A stretch of 64,000 bases of DNA, from assembly GCF_001729485.1 (NCBI RefSeq), contig NZ_CP017157.1, forward strand, positions 1,798,001-1,862,000, in the 5' to 3' direction. Below, piece after piece: positions 58,907-64,000 of this stretch (the first letter of the stretch is position 1; each line of letters starts with the position of its first letter). The notes beneath the pieces are model-generated. The model did no database searches and was not told where the DNA came from. It worked only from the letters and a program-made list of their open reading frames with translations. The position numbers and the translations under genes were made by a program. This DNA comes from Streptomyces lydicus (GTDB lineage Bacteria; Actinomycetota; Actinomycetes; Streptomycetales; Streptomycetaceae).

Positions 58907-60268
58907 ATGGACAAGCAGCAGGAGTTTGTGCTCCGTACGCTCGAGGAGCGCGACATCCGCTTCGTACGGCTGTGGTTCACCGACGTGCTCGGGTTCCTGA
59001 AGTCGGTGGCGGTGGCGCCCGCCGAGCTGGAGCAGGCGTTCGACGAGGGCATCGGCTTCGACGGCTCGGCCATCGAAGGCTTCGCCCGGGTGTACGAGTC
59101 CGACATGATCGCCAAGCCGGACCCCGGCACCTTCCAGATCCTGCCCTGGCGCGCCGAGGCCCCCGGCACCGCCCGGATGTTCTGCGACATCCTGATGCCG
59201 GACGGTTCCCCCTCGTACGCCGACCCCCGGTACGTCCTCAAGCGGATCCTGGCCAAGACCTCCGACCTGGGGTTCACCTTCTACACCCACCCCGAGATCG
59301 AGTTCTTCCTGCTCAAGGACAAGCCCGTCGACGGCTCCCGGCCGATCCCGGGCGACTCCTCCGGCTACTTCGACCACACCCCGCAGAACGTCGGCATGGA
59401 CTTCCGCCGCCAGGCCATCACGATGCTGGAGTCGATGGGCATCTCGGTGGAGTTCAGCCACCACGAGGGCGCCCCCGGCCAGCAGGAGATCGACCTGCGG
59501 TACGCCGATGCGCTCTCGACCGCCGACAACATCATGACGTTCCGGCTGGTCATGAAGCAGGTGGCACTGGAGCAGGGCGTCCAGGCGACGTTCATGCCCA
59601 AGCCGTTCTCGGAGTACCCGGGCTCCGGCATGCACACCCACCTGTCCCTCTTCGAGGGCGACCGCAACGCCTTCCACGAGTCCGGCTCGGAGTACCAACT
59701 CTCCAAGGTGGGGCGCTCGTTCATCGCCGGCCTGCTCAAGCACGCCGGCGAGATCTCCGCCGTCACCAACCAGTGGGTCAACTCCTACAAGCGCATCTGG
59801 GGCGGCGCCAACCGCACCGCGGGCGCCGGCGGCGAGGCCCCCTCGTACATCTGCTGGGGCCACAACAACCGCTCCGCGCTGATCCGCGTCCCGATGTACA
59901 AGCCCGGCAAGATGGGCTCGACCCGGGTCGAGGTCCGCTCGATCGACTCCGGCGCCAACCCCTACCTGACCTACGCCGTCCTGCTCGCCGCCGGCCTCAA
60001 GGGCATCGAGGAGGGCTACGAGCTCCCGGCCGGCGCCGACGACGACGTCTGGGCGCTGTCCGACTCCGAGCGCCGGGCGATGGGCATCGAGCCGCTGCCG
60101 CAGAACCTCGGCGAGGCCATCGAGCTGATGGAACGCAGCGAACTGGTCGCCGAGACCCTCGGCGAGCACGTCTTCGACTTCTTCCTGCGCAACAAGAAGC
60201 AGGAGTGGGAGGAGTACCGCTCGGAGGTCACCGCCTTCGAGCTGCGCAAGATGCTGCCCGTGCTCTGA
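58907..60268 (+). CDS. glnA2: Type I glutamine synthetase-like enzyme, GlnA2 group
   Basis: A 453-residue protein. Glutamine synthetase landmarks are GIGFDGSAIEGFARVYESDM, the Glu metal ligands in THPEIEFFLL and EFSHHEGAPGQQEIDLRYAD, the His in PGSGMHTHLSLF, and NRSALIRVP. The adenylylation loop normally carries a conserved Tyr (NLYDLP type), but the equivalent here reads DDDVWALSDSERR and has no Tyr. In S. coelicolor, GlnA2 has been reported as a gamma-glutamylpolyamine synthetase; I recall this and did not check it. It directly precedes glnE (27-base gap), as in Mycobacterium. Confidence 0.93.
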   Translation: MDKQQEFVLRTLEERDIRFVRLWFTDVLGFLKSVAVAPAELEQAFDEGIGFDGSAIEGFARVYESDMIAKPDPGTFQILPWRAEAPGTARMFCDILMPDGSPSYADPRYVLKRILAKTSDLGFTFYTHPEIEFFLLKDKPVDGSRPIPGDSSGYFDHTPQNVGMDFRRQAITMLESMGISVEFSHHEGAPGQQEIDLRYADALSTADNIMTFRLVMKQVALEQGVQATFMPKPFSEYPGSGMHTHLSLFEGDRNAFHESGSEYQLSKVGRSFIAGLLKHAGEISAVTNQWVNSYKRIWGGANRTAGAGGEAPSYICWGHNNRSALIRVPMYKPGKMGSTRVEVRSIDSGANPYLTYAVLLAAGLKGIEEGYELPAGADDDVWALSDSERRAMGIEPLPQNLGEAIELMERSELVAETLGEHVFDFFLRNKKQEWEEYRSEVTAFELRKMLPVL

Positions 60269-60295
60269 GCCACCGCGCCACCGAGAGGCTGGACC

Positions 60296-63200
60296 ATGGC
60301 ACTATCCGCTCCGCAGGGACGGCGGAGCAGCACCTTCACCCGGCTGCTGAGGCACGGTTTCACCGACCCCTCGGCGGCCGGGGAGCTGCTCGACACCCCG
60401 GAACTCGCCCCGGTACGCGACGACTCGGCGCTGCTGGAAGCGCTCGGCGGGACCGCGGACCCGGACCTCGCGCTGCGCGGCCTGGTCCGGCTGGTGGAGG
60501 CGCTGCCGTCGGACGGGCGGCAGACGCTGCTCGGCACCGTCGTCGCGGCCAAGCCGCTGCGTGACCGGCTGCTGGGGGTGCTCGGCGCGTCCGAGGCGCT
60601 CGCCGACCACCTCGCCCGGCACCCGGACGACTGGCAGTCGCTGGTCACCTACGAGTCGGTGGACCTGCACCCCACCACCCCCGAGTTCGAGCAGGCGCTC
60701 GCCGAGGGCATCTGGGGCGAGGAGGGCGCCACCAGACCGCGGGCGGACGCCCTGCGCGCCGCCTACCGCCGCGCCCTGCTGGGCATCGCGGCCCGCGACG
60801 TCTGCGGGACCACCGACGTCGCCGAGGTGGCCGCCGAACTCGCCGACCTCGCCACCGCCACGGTCCGCGCCGCCCTGGAGATCTCCTACGAGGAAGCACC
60901 CGGCGACGCCGCGGTGTCCCGGCTGGCCGTCATCGGCATGGGCAAGTGCGGCGGCCGGGAACTCAACTACGTCTCCGACGTCGACGTCATCTTCGTCGCC
61001 GAGGCCAAGGAAGGCGTCGACGAGGCCGAGGCGCTGCAGGCCGCGACCCGGCTCGCCGCCCGGATGATGCGGCTGTGCTCGGACAACACCCCCGAGGGCA
61101 CCATCTGGCCGGTGGACGCCAACCTGCGCCCCGAGGGCCGCAACGGCCCGCTGGTGCGCACCCTCAGCAGCCACCTCGCCTACTACCAGCGCTGGGCCAA
61201 GACCTGGGAGTTCCAGGCGCTGCTCAAGGCCCGCCCGATGGCCGGCGACCTGGGCCTGGGCCAGGAGTACGTCGACGCGCTGGCGCCGATGGTGTGGGAG
61301 GCCGCCGAACGGGAGAACTTCGTCGCCGACGTGCGCCAGATGCGCCGCCGCGTCGTCGAGAACATCCCCGCCGCCCAGGTCGAGCGGGAGCTCAAGCTCG
61401 GCCCCGGCGGACTGCGGGACGTCGAATTCGCCGTCCAGCTGCTGCAGTTGGTGCACGGCCGCAGCGACGCCACGCTGCGCAGCGCCACCACCCTGGACGC
61501 CCTCGCCGCGCTGGCGGCCGGCGGCTACGTCGGACGCCAGGACGCCGCCGCCCTGGACGCCGCCTACCGCTTCCTGCGCACGCTGGAGCACCGCATCCAG
61601 CTCATCCGCCTCCGCCGCACGCACCTGATGCCCGAGGAAGAGGCCGAACTCCGGCGCCTGGCACGCTCGTTGGGGCTGCGTACCGAACCGGTCGACACCC
61701 TCCGCAAGGAGTGGAAGTGGCACGCCAGGGAAGTGCGCCGGCTGCACGAGAAGCTCTTCTACCGCCCCCTGCTCGATGCCGTCGCCCACCTGGAACCCGG
61801 CGAGGCCCGGCTCTCCGCCAAGGCCGCCGGGCACCGCCTCGAAGCGCTCGGCTACGCCGACCCGGTCGCCGCGCTGCGCCACCTGGAGGCGCTGGCGTCC
61901 GGCGTGACCCGCAAGGCCGCCATCCAGCGGACCCTGCTGCCGGTGCTGCTCGCCTGGTTCGCGGACTCCGCCGACCCGGACGCCGGACTGCTCAACTTCC
62001 GCAAGGTCTCCGACGCCCTCGGCAAGACCCCCTGGTACCTGCGGCTGCTGCGTGACGAGGGCGCCGCCGCCGAGAACCTCGCGCGGGTGCTGTCCGCCGG
62101 ACGCCTCGCCCCCGACCTGCTGCTGCGCGCCCCCGAGGCGGTCGCCCTGCTCGGCGCGCCCGACGGCCTCCAGCCGCGCTCCCGGGCCGCCCTGGAGCAG
62201 GAGGTACTGGCCGCGGTCGGCCGCGCGGACGGCGCCGAGGCCGCGGTCGCGGCGGCCCGCGGGGTGCGCCGCCGGGAACTGTTCCGTACCGCCGCGGCGG
62301 ACGTGATCGGCGCGTACGGCACGGAGTTCAGCCCCGCCGAGACCGACCACGGCCAGGCCGTCGACCAGGTGGGCTCCGCGCTCTCCGACCTCAACGCCGC
62401 CACCCTGGCCGGCGCGCTGCGCGCCGCGGTCCGCGCCCAGTGGGGCGACACCCTGCCCACCCGCTTCGCGGTGATCGGCGTGGGCCGGTTCGGCGGCGAG
62501 GAGCTGGGCTACGGCTCGGACGCCGACGTCCTCTTCGTCCACGAACCGCGCGAGGGCGCCGACGAGCAGGAGGCCGCCAAGGCCGCCCACGCCGTCGCCA
62601 ACGAGATGCGCCGGCTGCTCGAACTGCCCTCCTCCGACCCGCCGCTGATCATCGACGCGGATCTGCGCCCGGAGGGCCGGTCAGGTCCGCTGGTGCGCAC
62701 CCTCGCCTCGTACGCCGCCTACTACCGGCGCTGGTCGCTGGTCTGGGAGGCCCAGGCCCTGCTGCGCGCCGAACCGGTCGCCGGCGACGAGGAGCTGGGC
62801 CGGCGGTTCATCGAGCTGATCGATCCGCTGCGCTACCCGGCCGAGGGGCTGGGCGACGAAGCGGTCCGCGAGATCCGCAGGCTCAAGGCCCGCATGGAGT
62901 CCGAGCGGCTGCCCCGCGGCGCCGACCCCACCACCCACGCCAAGCTCGGCCGCGGCGGACTGAGCGACGTCGAGTGGACGGTGCAGCTGCTCCAGATGCA
63001 GCACGGCTGGGAGATCCCCGGCCTGCGCACCACCCGTACCCGCACGGCGCTGGCCGCGGCCCACGCCGCCGAGCTGATCGGCACGGAAGAGGCGCAGATA
63101 CTGGACGAGGCGTGGGTACTGGCGGCGCGGGTCCGCAACGCGGTGATGATCGTGCGCGGCCGCCCCGGCGACACGTTCCCCACCGACGGCCGCGAACTGG

Positions 63201-63319
63201 CCGCGGTGGGCCGCTACCTCGGCTACGAGGAGGGCCACGTCGGCGACATGATCGACGACTACCGCCGCATCACCCGCCGGGCTCGCGGCGTGGTCGAGGA
63301 GATCTTCTACGGGGCGTAG
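60296..63319 (+). CDS. glnE: Glutamine-synthetase adenylyltransferase/adenylyl-removing enzyme
   Basis: A 1007-residue bifunctional enzyme with two nucleotidyltransferase domains: IGMGKCGGRELNYVSDVDVI (removing activity, about 218) and IGVGRFGGEELGYGSDADVL (adenylylating activity, about 725). Each is followed by the regulatory motif LRPEGR-xGPLVRTL. Helical linker domains contain KLGPGGLRDVEFAVQLLQL and KLGRGGLSDVEWTVQLLQM. GlnE controls the main glutamine synthetase in response to nitrogen. Its neighbour GlnA2 lacks the target Tyr, so the true substrate is probably a GlnA elsewhere. Confidence 0.96.
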   Translation: MALSAPQGRRSSTFTRLLRHGFTDPSAAGELLDTPELAPVRDDSALLEALGGTADPDLALRGLVRLVEALPSDGRQTLLGTVVAAKPLRDRLLGVLGASEALADHLARHPDDWQSLVTYESVDLHPTTPEFEQALAEGIWGEEGATRPRADALRAAYRRALLGIAARDVCGTTDVAEVAAELADLATATVRAALEISYEEAPGDAAVSRLAVIGMGKCGGRELNYVSDVDVIFVAEAKEGVDEAEALQAATRLAARMMRLCSDNTPEGTIWPVDANLRPEGRNGPLVRTLSSHLAYYQRWAKTWEFQALLKARPMAGDLGLGQEYVDALAPMVWEAAERENFVADVRQMRRRVVENIPAAQVERELKLGPGGLRDVEFAVQLLQLVHGRSDATLRSATTLDALAALAAGGYVGRQDAAALDAAYRFLRTLEHRIQLIRLRRTHLMPEEEAELRRLARSLGLRTEPVDTLRKEWKWHAREVRRLHEKLFYRPLLDAVAHLEPGEARLSAKAAGHRLEALGYADPVAALRHLEALASGVTRKAAIQRTLLPVLLAWFADSADPDAGLLNFRKVSDALGKTPWYLRLLRDEGAAAENLARVLSAGRLAPDLLLRAPEAVALLGAPDGLQPRSRAALEQEVLAAVGRADGAEAAVAAARGVRRRELFRTAAADVIGAYGTEFSPAETDHGQAVDQVGSALSDLNAATLAGALRAAVRAQWGDTLPTRFAVIGVGRFGGEELGYGSDADVLFVHEPREGADEQEAAKAAHAVANEMRRLLELPSSDPPLIIDADLRPEGRSGPLVRTLASYAAYYRRWSLVWEAQALLRAEPVAGDEELGRRFIELIDPLRYPAEGLGDEAVREIRRLKARMESERLPRGADPTTHAKLGRGGLSDVEWTVQLLQMQHGWEIPGLRTTRTRTALAAAHAAELIGTEEAQILDEAWVLAARVRNAVMIVRGRPGDTFPTDGRELAAVGRYLGYEEGHVGDMIDDYRRITRRARGVVEEIFYGA

Positions 63320-63369
63320 GGGCCGGTGGGCGGGCGTGATCACTGACGCCCGCCCCCACCGGCCTTTTC
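63319..63369 (+). terminator. Hairpin terminator of glnE
   Basis: GGCCGGTGGG (63321-63330) with CGGGCGT pairs with ACGCCCGCCCCCACCGGCC (63346-63364), with a two-base bulge; TTTTCC follows. This hairpin has the same sequence type as the centre of the repeat at 44504-44553. Confidence 0.75.
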
Positions 63370-63370
63370 C

Positions 63371-63558
63371 CACCCCCTACGGGAGGGGCCGCGCCGCAGG
63401 ACGAAGTCCGGAGGAGCGGCACCGCACCCGACCACCCACGCCCGCCGCAGGCGAAACGGCGAGCGACAAACACGGCGGGAAAGCCGACAACGTGCGGCGG
63501 CGCCGCAAAGCGCAACGGCGAGCAACCACCACGGCGGGAAAGCCGACAACGTGGGAAG
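63371..63558 (+). repeat. Second locus of the intergenic repeat family
   Basis: It contains GCAGGACGAAGTCCGGAGG, GGCACCGCACCCGACCACC and CCCGCCGCAGGCGAAACGG, as in the right arm near 44585. Two identical copies of a 24-base unit starting CACGGCGGGAAAGCC lie at 63471-63494 and 63530-63553, a period of 59 bases. Only one arm is present here. The ORFs on both strands across it are spurious. Confidence 0.75.
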
Positions 63559-63559
63559 G

Positions 63560-64000
63560 TCAAGCCAACGCCACCTGCGCCAACCGGTGCGGCAGCGACC
63601 CGTACCAGGCGCAGGCGAGGCTGAAGCCGAAGCCGAGGCACAGGACTCCGCCCACCGCGTCCAGCCAGAAGTGGTTCGCGGTGGAGACGATGACCAGCAG
63701 GGTCGTCGTCGGGTAGAGCAGGCCGAGGACGCGGCACCACAGCGGCCGGGCCAGCAGGGCGATGGTGATGCCGCACCACAGCGACCAGCCGATGTGCATC
63801 GACGGCATCGCCGCGTACTGGTTGGACATCGAGGCGAGGTTGCCGGACGCCATCGAGCCCCAGGTGCCGTGGTCGACGAGGGTGTCGATGAAGCCGCCGT
63901 CCGGCATCAGCCGGGGCGGTGCCAGCGGGTAGAAGTAATAGCCGATCAGGGCGACGCCGGTGGTGGCGAACAGGGCCAGCCGGGCCGCGGCGTAGCGGCC
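63560..64000 (-). CDS. PAP2-superfamily phosphatase (5' end outside window)
   Basis: The C-terminal 146 residues are visible. The phosphatase motifs are AMPSMHIGWSLW (PSMH, motif 2) and STANHFWLDAVGG (SxxxNHxxxD, motif 3). The PPRLMPDGGFIDTLVDHG segment before them and helices between are typical of the inositolphosphotransferase-like PAP2_3 group. It probably acts on a lipid phosphate or polyprenol phosphate at the membrane. The gene ends within a few bases of the repeat. Confidence 0.88.
   Translation of the reverse strand, partial: GRYAAARLALFATTGVALIGYYFYPLAPPRLMPDGGFIDTLVDHGTWGSMASGNLASMSNQYAAMPSMHIGWSLWCGITIALLARPLWCRVLGLLYPTTTLLVIVSTANHFWLDAVGGVLCLGFGFSLACAWYGSLPHRLAQVALA

Noticed and set aside
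63336..63779. ORFs on both strands through the second repeat copy
   Set aside because: Same repeat-derived translations; the PAP2 gene alone is supported.
1..64000. Search for CRISPR arrays, tRNA genes, integrases, insertion sequences or prophage genes
   Set aside because: No regularly spaced direct repeats, tRNA-like cloverleaf blocks, transposase DDE or tyrosine-recombinase motifs were seen by eye.

Overview
The window looks like a core chromosomal segment of a Streptomyces-type actinomycete. Base composition is very GC-rich with almost only G or C in third codon positions. GTG, TTG and probably CTG starts occur, ATGA/GTGA start-stop overlaps are common, and several transcripts look leaderless. 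The gene families (CD225, DUF2510, DUF4429, SARP/AfsR, GlnA2-GlnE, EfeUOB, F420 reductase) are typical of the genus. I see no tRNA, integrase, transposase, prophage or CRISPR array. Identifications are from motifs read by eye; no database search was run.

Layout. 1-1100: a leaderless MerR-type regulator divergent from the RNase P RNA gene. 1135-6095: a possible conflict (defence) island. A TIR-DUF2510 protein and a CD225 membrane protein are read leftward. Two large SLOG-plus-transmembrane proteins, overlapping by 4 bases, are read rightward. A TIR gene next to SLOG effectors recalls Thoeris, but here the SLOG domains are fused to paired membrane segments; I consider this the best candidate for an undescribed system. 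6242-9007: a secreted Ala/Gly-rich protein, then a three-gene unit of two proteins sharing a VHN-type motif and an orphan solute-binding lipoprotein. 9141-15710: sedolisin, secreted trypsin-like protease, SDR, and two damaged genes (a DUF4429 gene with an in-frame TGA; a PhoD phosphatase frame-shifted by a palindromic insertion). 15857-21349: Bcr/CflA exporter, serine hydrolase with a likely CTG start, Rsm22-like methyltransferase, DUF6243 protein and TetR with three operators, Prim-Pol protein.

21459-28981: iron and haem section, with the efeO-efeB-efeU-lipoprotein operon under an iron box, a PhzF-like enzyme, haem oxygenase with twin operators, and methionine aminopeptidase. 29021-36935: MFS exporter, SIS-like protein, and a sialic-acid-type cluster (aldolase, FadR-type regulator, eroded sialidase, ABC importer) linked by a shared operator motif. 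37015-44318: F420 reductase, site-2 protease, a giant AfsR-like regulator and a DrrAB-type exporter.

44379-44756 and 63319-63559 carry copies of a long intergenic repeat family; the first is a large inverted repeat around a terminator hairpin. Between them lie panB, a DHA2 exporter with its TetR, an EEP hydrolase, a second MFS exporter with a hairpin leader, nadE, a copper-responsive multicopper oxidase unit, a DUF998/hydrolase pair, an orphan WXG100-like operon, and glnA2-glnE. A PAP2-family phosphatase runs off the right edge.

Regulation is unusually readable. Strong palindromic operators sit beside the MerR, TetR (two), FadR-type, iron, copper and haem-oxygenase genes, and most can be tied to a specific neighbouring gene.
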